Position numbers and translations under genes: made by a program. DNA of 64,000 nucleotides from an uncultured Collinsella sp. GTDB taxonomy: Bacteria > Actinomycetota > Coriobacteriia > Coriobacteriales > Coriobacteriaceae. This document shows, in pieces, positions 19,768 through 28,452 of this stretch. Numbering within the stretch: the stretch's first letter is position 1; each line of letters starts with the position of its first letter. The DNA lies in NCBI GenBank assembly GCA_900767675.1, contig CAAFZX010000004.1, positions 114,528-178,527 on the forward strand, in the 5' to 3' direction. Below the pieces are notes generated by a model. It ran no database searches. It had not been told where the DNA came from and worked only from the letters and a program-made list of their open reading frames with translations.

Positions 19768-19868
19768 CGGCTTTTCCAGGTGCCGCAGATTCGCTCGAAA
19801 GAGGAGGGAAGCGTACTTGGGTACGCGACCGACGATTGAGGGCGAAGGTGCGGTGGCTGGGAAAGCCG
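19768..19868 (-). other. Three-tier palindromic structure between gyrB and gyrA
   Basis: Outer arms of 20 nt (19768-19787 with 19849-19868) pair imperfectly. A middle stem TTCGCTC/GGGCGAA (19790-19796 with 19840-19846) and an inner perfect stem GCGTAC-TTGG-GTACGC (19811-19826) nest inside. The whole fills the space between the gyrB stop and the gyrA start. It could be an intercistronic RNA structure or a dispersed repeat; only one copy is seen here. Confidence 0.6.
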
Positions 19869-19874
19869 AACAGG

Positions 19875-21905
19875 TTAGGCGTCTAGGAAGCGTGCGTCAT
19901 GGGCATGTTTCTCGATGTACTCACGGCGATAGCCGACCTCGGAACCCATCAGTTCGCGCACGGCGCGGTCCGCCACCACGGCGTCTTCGATCGACACGCG
20001 CTGCAGAATGCGGGTCTTGGGGTCCATCGTCGTCGAGGCAAGCTGCTTGGGGTCCATCTCGCCCAGGCCCTTATAGCGCTGGACGGTGTAACCCTTGCGC
20101 TTCTTAGTGATCTTGCCGTCCTTGGCCTTGCCGTCCTCGTCGTTGTCGTCGGGGTTCAGTCCCAGGCTCTGGATGGTGTCGCGCAGGATCTCGTCTTCGG
20201 GCTGGCGGCCGTTGGGATACACGTAGTGAATCTTGTTGCGCACCTTGATGCCAAAGATGGGCGGGCAAGCGACGTAAACGTAGCCGGCATCAATCAACGG
20301 GCGCATGTACTTGTAGAAGAACGTCAGCAGCAGGATGCGGATATGCGCACCGTCGACGTCTGCATCGGTCATGATAATGATCTTGTGGTAGCGCGCCTTG
20401 GTGATGTCGAAGTCGCCGCCGTCGCCGGCGCTCGTCGTGACGCCGCAGCCGATCGCCGTGATGAGTGACTGGATGGTGTCGCTCGAGAACGCGCGGTGGT
20501 CGCCCACGCGCTCGACGTTCAGAATCTTGCCGCGCAGGGGCAGAATCGCCTGGATGTCTCGGCGACGGCCGTCCTTGGCCGAGCCGCCTGCCGAGTCGCC
20601 CTCTACGATAAAGAGCTCAGTCAACTCGGCGTCGCGCACCGAACAGTCGGCGAGCTTGCCGGGCAGCGACGCCGTCTCGAGCAGGCTCTTGCGGCGGGTC
20701 GCCTCGCGCGCCTTACGGGCGGCGTTGCGCGCCTTGCAGGCCTGCTGGGCCTTCTTGACGATCTCACGAGCGGGCTTGGGATGCTCCTCGAGGTAATCGG
20801 CAAGCCCGTCGGTCACGATCTTGAGCGTCAGCGCGCGCATATAGGAGCTGCCGAGCTTGGCCTTGGTCTGGCCCTCAAACTGCGGATCGGGCAGTTTGAC
20901 CGAGATAACGGCCGATAGGCCCTCGCGCACATCGTCGCCGGTCAGGTTGGCGTCTTTTTCCTTGAGCAGGTTCTGTTTGCGCGCGTAGTCGTTGATCACG
21001 CGGGTGAGCGCGGTGCGGAAGCCCTCAAGGTGCATGCCGCCCTCGGGAGTGTAGATGTCGTTGGCAAACGACATGACGTTCTCGCCGTAGCCGCTATTCC
21101 ACTGCAGGGACACCTCGACCTCGCCCATCTTGGTCACGGGCGCATCCGGATCCGATTTGCCCTCAATATAGATGGGCTCCTTAAAGGCCTCGGGGACATC
21201 CTTGCCCTCGTTGAGGAACTTAACGAAGTCGATGATGCCGCCGGCATAGCAGAACTCCTCCACGTGGGGAGTCGCCTCGCGCTCGTCGGTCAGCACGATC
21301 TTGAGGTTCTTGTTGAGGAATGCCGTCTCCTGCAGACGGTTGTGCAGCGTGTCGAAATCGTAGATGCAGGTCTCGAAGATCTCGTCGTCGGGCCAGAAGG
21401 TAACAGTGGTGCCCGTCGTCTCCGAAGTGCCCACGACCTCCATCTTCTTGACGGTCTTGCCGCGCGAAAACTCCATCTCGTAGATGTTGCCATCGCGGCA
21501 TACCTGTACGACCACACGCTTGGACAGGGCGTTGACGACGGAGATGCCCACGCCGTGCAGGCCGCCCGAGACCTTGTAGGCCGAGTTATCGAACTTACCG
21601 CCGGCGTGCAGGATCGTCATGACGACCTCGAGCGTCGGGATCTTTTTGATGGGATGCTCGTCGACGGGGATACCGCGCCCGTTATCGACGACCGTGATGG
21701 AGTTGTCGGCGTGGACCGTCACCTGAATCTCGGTGCAGAAACCGGCCATGGCCTCGTCGACGGAGTTGTCAACGATCTCCCACACCAGGTGATGAAGACC
21801 GCTGGCGCTCGTCGAGCCAATGTACATGCCCGGGCGCTTACGAACGGCCTCGAGACCTTCGAGAATCTTAATCTCGCCGCCATCGTAATCGTTTTCGTTT
21901 GCCAC
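19875..21905 (-). CDS. gyrB: DNA gyrase subunit B
   Basis: 676 residues. The GHKL ATPase domain shows EGLEAVRKRPGMYIGS, the N-box EIVDNSVDEA, DNGRGIPVD and GGLHGVGISVVNALS. The TOPRIM domain has EGDSAGGSAKDGRRR and DADVDGAHIRILLLTF. The C-terminus has YKGLGEMDPKQL. A GTG start lies four bases after AAGGAGG. It is transcribed toward gyrA. Confidence 0.97.
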   Translation of the reverse strand: MANENDYDGGEIKILEGLEAVRKRPGMYIGSTSASGLHHLVWEIVDNSVDEAMAGFCTEIQVTVHADNSITVVDNGRGIPVDEHPIKKIPTLEVVMTILHAGGKFDNSAYKVSGGLHGVGISVVNALSKRVVVQVCRDGNIYEMEFSRGKTVKKMEVVGTSETTGTTVTFWPDDEIFETCIYDFDTLHNRLQETAFLNKNLKIVLTDEREATPHVEEFCYAGGIIDFVKFLNEGKDVPEAFKEPIYIEGKSDPDAPVTKMGEVEVSLQWNSGYGENVMSFANDIYTPEGGMHLEGFRTALTRVINDYARKQNLLKEKDANLTGDDVREGLSAVISVKLPDPQFEGQTKAKLGSSYMRALTLKIVTDGLADYLEEHPKPAREIVKKAQQACKARNAARKAREATRRKSLLETASLPGKLADCSVRDAELTELFIVEGDSAGGSAKDGRRRDIQAILPLRGKILNVERVGDHRAFSSDTIQSLITAIGCGVTTSAGDGGDFDITKARYHKIIIMTDADVDGAHIRILLLTFFYKYMRPLIDAGYVYVACPPIFGIKVRNKIHYVYPNGRQPEDEILRDTIQSLGLNPDDNDEDGKAKDGKITKKRKGYTVQRYKGLGEMDPKQLASTTMDPKTRILQRVSIEDAVVADRAVRELMGSEVGYRREYIEKHAHDARFLDA

Positions 21906-21958
21906 ACGTCCTCCTTCAGTTAAGAAAATGTGTACAGCCTTACTAGTTTATCGTAAAA

Positions 21959-21984
21959 AAATACCCTCGGGGACGAGGGTATTT
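21959..21984 (-). terminator. Terminator of the dnaN-recF-DUF721 unit
   Basis: AAATACCCTCG and CGAGGGTATTT form an 11-bp stem followed on the minus strand by TTTTTAC, between the DUF721 stop (22011) and gyrB. Confidence 0.9.
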
Positions 21985-22010
21985 GGCTCTACAAGGCCAC
22001 CAGATGCGAT

Positions 22011-22574
22011 TTAAGGCTCTTTTTTGCCCTGCACGCCCTTGGCCCACTCGGCACTGGCTCTCATGGCGTTCTCGAGGGCCTCGCGCAGTTTTTGGTCCTC
22101 GATGGGCGCCACTTGGTGCTCGATCTCGGCACGCTCGGCATCGCTTAGGTCGGCATGCGGAGCCGGCGGACGCTCGGCCACGGCCGGACGCAGGCGCTCT
22201 TTTGCAGCGGGCGGTGTGTGGCCGGGGGCGGTTGTCTTGAACACCAGGCCGTCGACGTGCGCGCCGGCGCGCTCCATGCGCGCGCGGATAATCTCGCGCA
22301 AAAGTGTCATCTCCTGCGTCCATGAGGGCGAATCGAGGTACACCAGCAGTTCGTTGGACTCGGGCAGGTAGCGCAGGCCCGTCACATGGCGTCCCTCGCG
22401 CGTGCCCGAGCACACTGCATTCCAGGCGTGATAGACCGCACGAGACTCCTCTGCAGCCTCCATCTGCGCGCGGCGCTCAGGTGTCGCGGCCGCCAGGATA
22501 CGCTGACGCTCGGCATCCAAAAAGCCGCCGAAGGCAACCGTTCCGTTCTCGCGCTCGTAATTAGCACGTCTCAC
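22011..22574 (-). CDS. DUF721 protein, DciA-like helicase loader
   Basis: 187 residues. The central part (AVYHAWNAVCSGTREGRHVTG, LLVYLDSPSWTQEMTLLREII) matches the DUF721/DciA fold, which loads DnaB in bacteria lacking DnaC. The rest of the C-terminal region is Pro/Ala/Glu-rich. It starts at GTG 22574 inside the end of recF (14-nt overlap), so translation is probably coupled. The recF neighbourhood is the standard actinobacterial position. No dnaC-like gene is seen in the window, which agrees with a DciA role. Confidence 0.8.
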   Translation of the reverse strand: MRRANYERENGTVAFGGFLDAERQRILAAATPERRAQMEAAEESRAVYHAWNAVCSGTREGRHVTGLRYLPESNELLVYLDSPSWTQEMTLLREIIRARMERAGAHVDGLVFKTTAPGHTPPAAKERLRPAVAERPPAPHADLSDAERAEIEHQVAPIEDQKLREALENAMRASAEWAKGVQGKKEP

Positions 22575-23667
22575 CCATGCTCACCACCTTGGCTCGATCA
22601 AGCAGGCCATCGGTAAAATACCCCAGATTGGTGGTGGTTATGACTGTCTGGATATCATCACCGATCAGCTGCAGAAAAGCGCCTCGGCGCCCGGCGTCGA
22701 GCTCGCTCATCACGTCGTCCAAGAGCAGCAGCGGCGCGGTGCCCAAGATATCACGCGCCACGGCCACCTCTGCCACCTTCCAGGCAAGCACCAGCGTTCG
22801 CTGCTGGCCCTGGCTGGCAAATGAACGGGCCGATCGGCCCGCGACGGAAAACTCAATCTCGTCGCGATGCGGACCCACAAGCGTCACGCCGCGGCGGATC
22901 TCCTCGTCGGCGCGCTCATCGAGCGCCGAGAGCATGTGCTCATACGCCCACCCCCTGAGCTCGTCGCGATCCTCGGTGCGAGGCAGGTCGCCAAGCGTGG
23001 ACACATAGGACACGCCGGCGGGCTCGCCGGATGCCACGCGGCCATAGGCGTCACGCACATGACCCGACAGCCGGTCGAGCAAAGCCAGACGATGCACGAG
23101 CAGGGCCGAACCGGCGCGGGCGATAGATTCGTTCCAGGCGCCGAGCATCTCGCGGCAGCACCAGGTCTCCTTGAGCAGGGCGTTGCGCTGGGTCACGCAG
23201 CGCCCGTAGGCACTAGCCAGATCGGCATAGCGCGCACTCAGCTGAACGCCAAAGTCATCAAGTGCGGTGCGGCGCACGCTGGCACCCCGCTTGACCATAT
23301 CCAGGTGGTCCGGGCAAAACAGAACGCTCGGCAGTACCCCGCGCACACCGGACGCAGCGCAGCGCTTGCCGTTGCGGCTAAACGAACGCTTGCCGTCTTC
23401 CACACTCAGTCCCATGTCCAGCACACGCCCATCACCTTCGAGCCTCAGCTCGACCTTGCATGGGCCCACGCCGTCGTGCACGAGCTCGGCAGCGGTCGGA
23501 TGCCTAAACGAGGCGCCACTCGTCAGCAGCTGCAGCGCCTCTATGAGGTTGGTCTTTCCCGCCGCGTTGGGACCTGCGAGCACTGTCACACCGTCGCTCA
23601 GGGCAAGGCGGTAACTGTCGAAGCTGCGATAGCGCGCAACGGAAAGATCGCGTGCGAACATGGTCAT
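22561..23667 (-). CDS. recF: DNA replication and repair protein RecF
   Basis: 368 residues. SMC-like ATPase with Walker A GPNAAGKTNLIEAL (about 32-40), signature FASQGQQRTLVLAWK and Walker B PLLLLDDVMSELDAGRR. It loads RecA on gapped DNA with RecO/RecR. It follows dnaN by 8 bp; an alternative ATG lies two codons inside. No strong Shine-Dalgarno, so it is probably coupled to dnaN. Confidence 0.96.
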   Translation of the reverse strand: MTMFARDLSVARYRSFDSYRLALSDGVTVLAGPNAAGKTNLIEALQLLTSGASFRHPTAAELVHDGVGPCKVELRLEGDGRVLDMGLSVEDGKRSFSRNGKRCAASGVRGVLPSVLFCPDHLDMVKRGASVRRTALDDFGVQLSARYADLASAYGRCVTQRNALLKETWCCREMLGAWNESIARAGSALLVHRLALLDRLSGHVRDAYGRVASGEPAGVSYVSTLGDLPRTEDRDELRGWAYEHMLSALDERADEEIRRGVTLVGPHRDEIEFSVAGRSARSFASQGQQRTLVLAWKVAEVAVARDILGTAPLLLLDDVMSELDAGRRGAFLQLIGDDIQTVITTTNLGYFTDGLLDRAKVVSMGETC

Positions 23668-23675
23668 GGGCAGTG

Positions 23676-24779
23676 CTAGATGCGTACCGGCATGACCAGG
23701 TACAGGTAATTGATCTTGTCGTAGGACTTGAAGATGCCAGCCTGCGAATAGCTCTTGAGCTCCAGCGTGATCTCCTTCTCCTTGGACAGGGCATTGAGGC
23801 AGCCAAAGATGTAGTGGTAGTTGAAGGCGATGGTGCCCGACTCGCCCTCGGCCTCGACATCGATCGTCTCCTGCGCCAGGTCCTGGTCGTTGGAAATGGA
23901 GGACAGGCCCATCTGGCCGTTCTCGACGTCAATCTCAAACTTGACGGCGGGGTTGGCGCTCGCGATAACGGCCACACGTTTAAGGGCGGCGTTAAAGGCG
24001 GCTACGTCGATCTTGACGCTTGTCACGCACGAATCGGGGATGAGCTGCTTGTAATTGGGGTACACGCCCTCGATGCGGCGCGACACGTAGGTGGTGTTGC
24101 CGGCCTCAAAGACAACCTGGGTGTCGGTGGCGCCGATCATGATGGTAGCCTGGCTCGCCATGATGCTCAGCGCGTCGTTGAAGGCGTCAGCAGGCACGTT
24201 GAGCTCAAAGGAACCTTCGAGGGTCGAGGTCTCGACCTGCGTATCGCACACGGCCAGACGGAAGGAGTCGGTCGCCACCAGGCGCACGGTGTTGTTCTCG
24301 ACCTTCATGTGCACGCCACCCAGGATGGGGCGGGCCTTGTCAGTCGAGGTGACGCGCCATACGCGACTTACCATTTCGGACAGAATATCGGTCGGCAGCT
24401 CGACGGCGCTCTCGATGGCGTATGCCGGGAACTCGGGAAAGTCGTTGGCATCGAGCGTGTTGAGGCGGAAAGAGCTCTTCTCGCAGCCAATCAAAACCTG
24501 ACGCTCGGACAGCTCAAAGGTGACCGGGGCATCGGGAAGGGTCTTGGTGATGTTGGAGAGCATCTTGCAGGGAATCACCATCTCGCCCTCCTCTTCGACA
24601 TGAGCCGCAATGCGGTGACGAATCGAGATGGTGTAGTTGGAGGTCTGGAATTCCAAGATGCCGTCTTGTGCCTTAACGAGCACGCCCGACAGAATGGGGA
24701 GGGTGGATGCCGAAGCGACGCCTTTCATAACGACGCCGATGGCTTGCGTAAGCGAGCTCTGGCTGACGGTGAACTTCAT
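23676..24779 (-). CDS. dnaN: DNA polymerase III beta subunit (sliding clamp)
   Basis: 367 residues. Three clamp domains are visible from MKFTVSQSSLTQAIGVVMKG to the C-terminal INYLYLVMPVRI. VRLVATDSFRLAVCD is typical of the second domain. It forms the dimeric clamp that tethers polymerase. The start ATG is preceded by AAAGG. It lies between dnaA and recF, the standard order. Confidence 0.97.
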   Translation of the reverse strand: MKFTVSQSSLTQAIGVVMKGVASASTLPILSGVLVKAQDGILEFQTSNYTISIRHRIAAHVEEEGEMVIPCKMLSNITKTLPDAPVTFELSERQVLIGCEKSSFRLNTLDANDFPEFPAYAIESAVELPTDILSEMVSRVWRVTSTDKARPILGGVHMKVENNTVRLVATDSFRLAVCDTQVETSTLEGSFELNVPADAFNDALSIMASQATIMIGATDTQVVFEAGNTTYVSRRIEGVYPNYKQLIPDSCVTSVKIDVAAFNAALKRVAVIASANPAVKFEIDVENGQMGLSSISNDQDLAQETIDVEAEGESGTIAFNYHYIFGCLNALSKEKEITLELKSYSQAGIFKSYDKINYLYLVMPVRI

Positions 24780-25017
24780 CTTTTAATACCTTTCTATAGA
24801 TATAAATATCTTAATAATAGTAATAGTACTGACGAAACTGTTGATTATTCCTAAAAGTGCAGGTCAGCCCTAAAAAGAGAATCGACAGGAACCTGTGTGC
24901 AACCGGGTGTGTTTTCCACGTTCAAAACCTGCGCAAAACTTTTCATCACCGCGGCTCGAGTTTTTGACATCTTATAACCGCCGTTTCGACAAGTTTTCAA
25001 CAGCTGTGTCCATTTAC
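24780..25017. other. dnaA-dnaN intergenic region with DnaA-box-like sites and AT-rich stretch
   Basis: A perfect TTTTCAACA is at 24994-25002. Further look-alikes are TTTTCCACG (24912-24920) and TGTTGATTA (near 24840). The stretch 24781-24850 is very AT-rich and could serve as an unwinding element. Together with 28131-28253 it may form a bipartite origin flanking dnaA. This is inference from motif and position. Confidence 0.5.
24994..25002 (+). promoter_or_regulatory. DnaA-box candidate TTTTCAACA
   Basis: Identical to the two perfect copies (as TGTTGAAAA) in the region upstream of rpmH. It lies 16 bp past the dnaA stop. Confidence 0.5.
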
Positions 25018-26742
25018 CTACGAGCGCAGTGTAATTTTATCGCGCAGCGACTTGAGGTCTTCGGTGACAGTCCGGTCTTCCTGAATCATCTTCTGAACCT
25101 TTTTATAGCTCGTGCTGACGGTCGAGTGGTTGCGGTTGCCAAACTCGGCGCCCACGGCCGTCGTCGTCATCTCGCACATTTCAATCGCCAGGTAGATAGC
25201 GATATGGCGTGCCTTGGCGATATTGGCGTTGCGGCGAGGACCGATGAGTTCCTCGTGCGTCACACCGTATTGCTCCTCGATGACGGACTGGACCGTCTGC
25301 ACATTGATCTTCTTGGCCGATGTGTCGAAGTACTGGTTGGCGATGGCGTCGATGTCATCAAAGGTGAGCTCTCCGCCCTCGCGCTCGCGATCGCCCGCTT
25401 CGCCGGCACAACGCTCGCAAAAGCTCTCGAGCTCGCGAATGTTGGTGCCTGAGACCTCGGCCATGTGTTTAAAGTGCGCGTCGGTCAGATGTCCGCCGTC
25501 GCCCCCGTAGGCCGCCAACAGCGAGTCGTTGCCTGCCTCGGGTGTGGCGGCGATCGTGTTCTCGTAATAACGCTGCAAAATCTTGTACTTCATCTCATAG
25601 CTGGGCTCCGCCACCAGGCACAGCAGACCGGCATTAAAGCGACTGGTCAGGCGTTCGTCCATATTAAGGTCCTTGGGAGCGCGGTCGGCGGCGATCACGA
25701 CCTTCTTGTTGTTACGGATAAATTCGTCCATCAACTGGAAAAAGTAATCCACGCTCGCGCGCTTGCCGATGATGTTCTGGATGTCATCGATGATAAGCAC
25801 GTCGACGCCGTGGTACGCCTGCATAATGGGGGCGTTGCTCTTCTTTTGGCGGTCGAATTCCGTCATCAAGTCGTCCAGATATGCCTGCGAGTTGGCGTAC
25901 TTCACCTTGATCTCGGGCGATTTCTCTGCCAGCTCATTTTTGATGGCGAGCAGCAGATGCGTCTTGCCCAGGCCCGATTTGCCGTAGATGAACAGCGACG
26001 TGCAGGTGCCGGGCGTGTCTGCAAGCATGGCGAATTTGAGCGCCGATCGGTAGGCAAGACTGTTCTCCGGTCCGAAGACGAAGTTTTCAAACGTGAATTT
26101 CGAATTCGCTGCGAGGGGTGCCCCGTCCGCGTTTTTCTCGACTGCCGTCGGGGCCGCCGCCGAAGGTGCTGCCGGCACTGCGGACGAACTCGCGCTTTTC
26201 GCCGGTTGCTTGCCATTCATTTGGGTCATCATGCGGCGGAAATCGTCGGCGGACAACGTGTTTTTGATTGCAATGCCCGATTCCTCGCCGGGTGTCGCCT
26301 CGTGTGCCACGGGCATATGCGTGGCGGTCGGGATGGGTGAGGGGGCTGGCTCTACCGCCGGTGCGACCGAAGCGGCCGGCTGCGGTGCCATGGTTTCACG
26401 GGAAACATCGTCGCGTCGAGGTCCGGGCACCGGCGTTGCCGCTGCGGTGGCGGTCGCTACCGGGTGGGTGACCGGGGCCGTATTTGCCGAGGCGCCTTGC
26501 GGTGCCACGATATTGAGCGCAATTGGTGCAAAGGCTATCTCTTCTAGGTACGCCTCGATGGTCGGCTGATGCTTTTTGAGCTGGGCGATGGCAAAGCGTG
26601 AAGGGGCCTCAATCGTCAGAGTGTCCTCGGTTAAACTCACAGCGCGCGATTGTCCCAGCATATTGATGAGGCGTGCATCTTGGCCGTCGCGCTGGCAAAA
26701 GGCGATGGCATCTCCCAGGATGATGCTTGCTTCCTCGTCCAC
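25018..26742 (-). CDS. dnaA: Chromosomal replication initiator DnaA
   Basis: 574 residues, longer than the usual 440-500. A divergent N-terminal domain (1-80) leads into a linker of about 130 residues (85-215) rich in Ala, Pro, Thr and Val. The AAA+ domain has Walker A YGKSGLGKTHLL (254-261) and Walker B VLIIDDIQNI. The DNA-binding domain ends with the signature GNRNHSTVSTSYKKVQ. GTG start with GGGAG five bases upstream. The linker-coding DNA contains a degenerate parS (26392-26407). Confidence 0.97.
   Translation of the reverse strand: MDEEASIILGDAIAFCQRDGQDARLINMLGQSRAVSLTEDTLTIEAPSRFAIAQLKKHQPTIEAYLEEIAFAPIALNIVAPQGASANTAPVTHPVATATAAATPVPGPRRDDVSRETMAPQPAASVAPAVEPAPSPIPTATHMPVAHEATPGEESGIAIKNTLSADDFRRMMTQMNGKQPAKSASSSAVPAAPSAAAPTAVEKNADGAPLAANSKFTFENFVFGPENSLAYRSALKFAMLADTPGTCTSLFIYGKSGLGKTHLLLAIKNELAEKSPEIKVKYANSQAYLDDLMTEFDRQKKSNAPIMQAYHGVDVLIIDDIQNIIGKRASVDYFFQLMDEFIRNNKKVVIAADRAPKDLNMDERLTSRFNAGLLCLVAEPSYEMKYKILQRYYENTIAATPEAGNDSLLAAYGGDGGHLTDAHFKHMAEVSGTNIRELESFCERCAGEAGDREREGGELTFDDIDAIANQYFDTSAKKINVQTVQSVIEEQYGVTHEELIGPRRNANIAKARHIAIYLAIEMCEMTTTAVGAEFGNRNHSTVSTSYKKVQKMIQEDRTVTEDLKSLRDKITLRS
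26392..26407 (+). promoter_or_regulatory. Degenerate parS-like site inside dnaA
   Basis: GGTTTCACGGGAAACA matches the parS palindrome TGTTTCACGTGAAACA at 14 of 16 positions. It lies in the DNA coding for the DnaA linker, 5 kb from the three perfect sites. Confidence 0.5.
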
Positions 26743-26757
26743 TGTTTCTCCCGTTCC

Positions 26758-28107
26758 TTAACTTTGGGCTCGCACGCGAGCGCTGCCTATTTCGGTCAGA
26801 TGATATTTCTGGCCATGTTTGATTACCAAGCCGGCCTGTGCCAAGTCGTTGAGCGTTCGCGACCACGTGGGCGCTGAGTTTCCAAACGCTCGTGCCAGGT
26901 CGGTTGCGCCACACTCTTGGTTTTGAGCCAGATAGCCCAGTGCCGCTTCGCCGCGCTCGCTCACAAATACGTCTTGCTGCGGCTGTGCATATTGATTCGC
27001 CGCATTAGGATACATCATTTGAGCTGCTGGTTGTTGAGAACTCTGCATGGGCAGCAGCTGCTGTTGAAAACTTTGCGGACACTGTTGGTAGGGCTGCGGC
27101 GGCATCTGCTGGGCCCATGGGTTGTACTGCGCCTGGGGCATTTGTTGGTACGGCTGCTGGTACCCCTGAGGATACTGTTGGGGATACGGCTGGGCGTATC
27201 CCTGCTGCGGCATATATTGGGGAGGATACCCTTGCGGGTACGGTTGATAGCCCATTTGCGGGGCGTTTGGCATGGCCGCCGACTGCTGCACGTTGCCTGT
27301 GTCCAGATCTGCCGAACCTATGTTCTCCGGCATGTTTTGCACTGCGTTGCCCAGCGGTGCCTGGGGGTCTTGCATGGGAAAACTTCCAGGCTGCTGCATG
27401 TGTGCCACGGGCTGCTGCATCTGCTGCGCCGCAGGCTGCTGTGCAAACGTGTTGGTTAGGGGATATGCCTGCTGCTCTGCTTCGGGTCGCACGGCTGCCC
27501 CGCGCCCGCCGGCACGCTCGATTTCCTGCACGCGCTTGGGGTTCAGACTTACCGTCACGACGGTGCCGTTGCCCATGTTGTCCTCGATGGAGACGGCGCC
27601 GCCGGCGTTTTCCAAGTACTCCTGTACCATGGGAAACCCGGCTCCGGTGCCGCGGATATACCGTTTCATCTTGCTGTTTGCACTGGTTACGCCAAAATCG
27701 AAGGCGCGCTCTTTGTCGTCGATGCCCGGGCCCTGATCGGCAAAGCGGATGGTATCGCCGCCGTCGAGAATCGAGATGATGGGCTCTGCAAAATGAGCGT
27801 GGATAAAGTTTTCGACAATCTCGCGGATAACCATCAGCGAGATGCGTCCTCCCTGCTCTTTCATGCACTGGTAGACGGTGTTGGTTGTCTCTTCCAAGTA
27901 GGTGCGGACGTCTTGCGGTTCGATGACGATGACGCGCGGTGTCGACAGCATGTCATCGTAGACCGCGATGCGCGCTGCATACATGGCCTTCGGTGCTTGT
28001 GCGGTGACCTGCTCGCTCTCGTTGCGTTTTTCGCGCACGCCGGTGATGTGCTCGTTGTCGGGTGCCGGATCACCGGAATCGACCATGGTGTAGAAGTCGT
28101 CAGACAT
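26758..28107 (-). CDS. GHKL ATPase with Q/P/Y-rich middle and winged-helix end
   Basis: 449 residues. After a polar N-terminus, residues 60-190 form a HATPase fold: N-box EIVENFIHAHF (about 96-106), G1 DQGPGI (124-129), G2 GTGAGF (153-158). Residues about 205-385 are low complexity, dominated by Gln, Pro, Tyr, Met and Ala with repeats such as YPQGY and QQPYQQMPQ, resembling prion-like disordered domains. Residues 388-449 look like a winged helix (GATDLARAFGN..WSRTLNDLAQAGLV), suggesting DNA binding. It sits directly upstream of dnaA, 15 bp away, and next to the candidate origin. There is no His-kinase phospho-acceptor domain. Function unknown; a role in replication initiation or nucleoid organisation is inference. 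Confidence 0.85.
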   Translation of the reverse strand: MSDDFYTMVDSGDPAPDNEHITGVREKRNESEQVTAQAPKAMYAARIAVYDDMLSTPRVIVIEPQDVRTYLEETTNTVYQCMKEQGGRISLMVIREIVENFIHAHFAEPIISILDGGDTIRFADQGPGIDDKERAFDFGVTSANSKMKRYIRGTGAGFPMVQEYLENAGGAVSIEDNMGNGTVVTVSLNPKRVQEIERAGGRGAAVRPEAEQQAYPLTNTFAQQPAAQQMQQPVAHMQQPGSFPMQDPQAPLGNAVQNMPENIGSADLDTGNVQQSAAMPNAPQMGYQPYPQGYPPQYMPQQGYAQPYPQQYPQGYQQPYQQMPQAQYNPWAQQMPPQPYQQCPQSFQQQLLPMQSSQQPAAQMMYPNAANQYAQPQQDVFVSERGEAALGYLAQNQECGATDLARAFGNSAPTWSRTLNDLAQAGLVIKHGQKYHLTEIGSARVRAQS

Positions 28108-28130
28108 GCCGCTCGCAATCTTTCAAAAGG

Positions 28131-28253
28131 TTTTGAACAAATAGTAGCTCACTGCGCAATGTTTCTCATCTTTCGACAAGTTTTCAAAACCTGTTGAAAA
28201 CTTTGGAAAACGGGCGAAAAGTTCTCAACATTTCCAACACGACCTGTTGAAAA
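28131..28253. other. Candidate oriC with DnaA-box cluster
   Basis: Two perfect TGTTGAAAA (28192-28200 and 28245-28253) and four one-mismatch copies of TTTTCAACA in either orientation (28131-28139, 28181-28189, 28222-28230, 28231-28239) cluster within 125 bp. The segment lies between the GHKL/dnaA genes and the divergent rpmH gene, where coding direction switches. The motif differs from the common TTATCCACA but agrees with the perfect copy beside dnaN. The classic rpmH-dnaA setting supports an origin. Confidence 0.65.
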
Positions 28254-28452
28254 CTCGATGAAATTTCGTGAAAAGTTGCCCGCTGCATCAAGTGCCGATT
28301 CTGCTTATGGGGGAACCGTGTACTCTTTGCAACCTTTTACCTTTGATTTCTTGACATTTGAACATTGATTTCCCTACAATCTTCAAGCTCACGTGTCTAT
28401 ATCTGCGTCCGCGCCCCCGCGGACACTCGAAATGCAGCAGGAGGAACTTAAG
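28254..28452 (+). promoter_or_regulatory. rpmH upstream region
   Basis: About 200 bp without a gene. TTGACA at 28351-28356 and TACAAT at 28375-28380, separated by 18 bp, make a strong promoter for rpmH-rnpA-yidD-yidC. Confidence 0.6.

Noticed and set aside
27005..27480. CRISPR-like or tandem DNA repeat in the GHKL gene
   Set aside because: The repetition is at codon level (Gln/Pro/Tyr codons) with irregular spacing and no conserved direct repeat with unique spacers.
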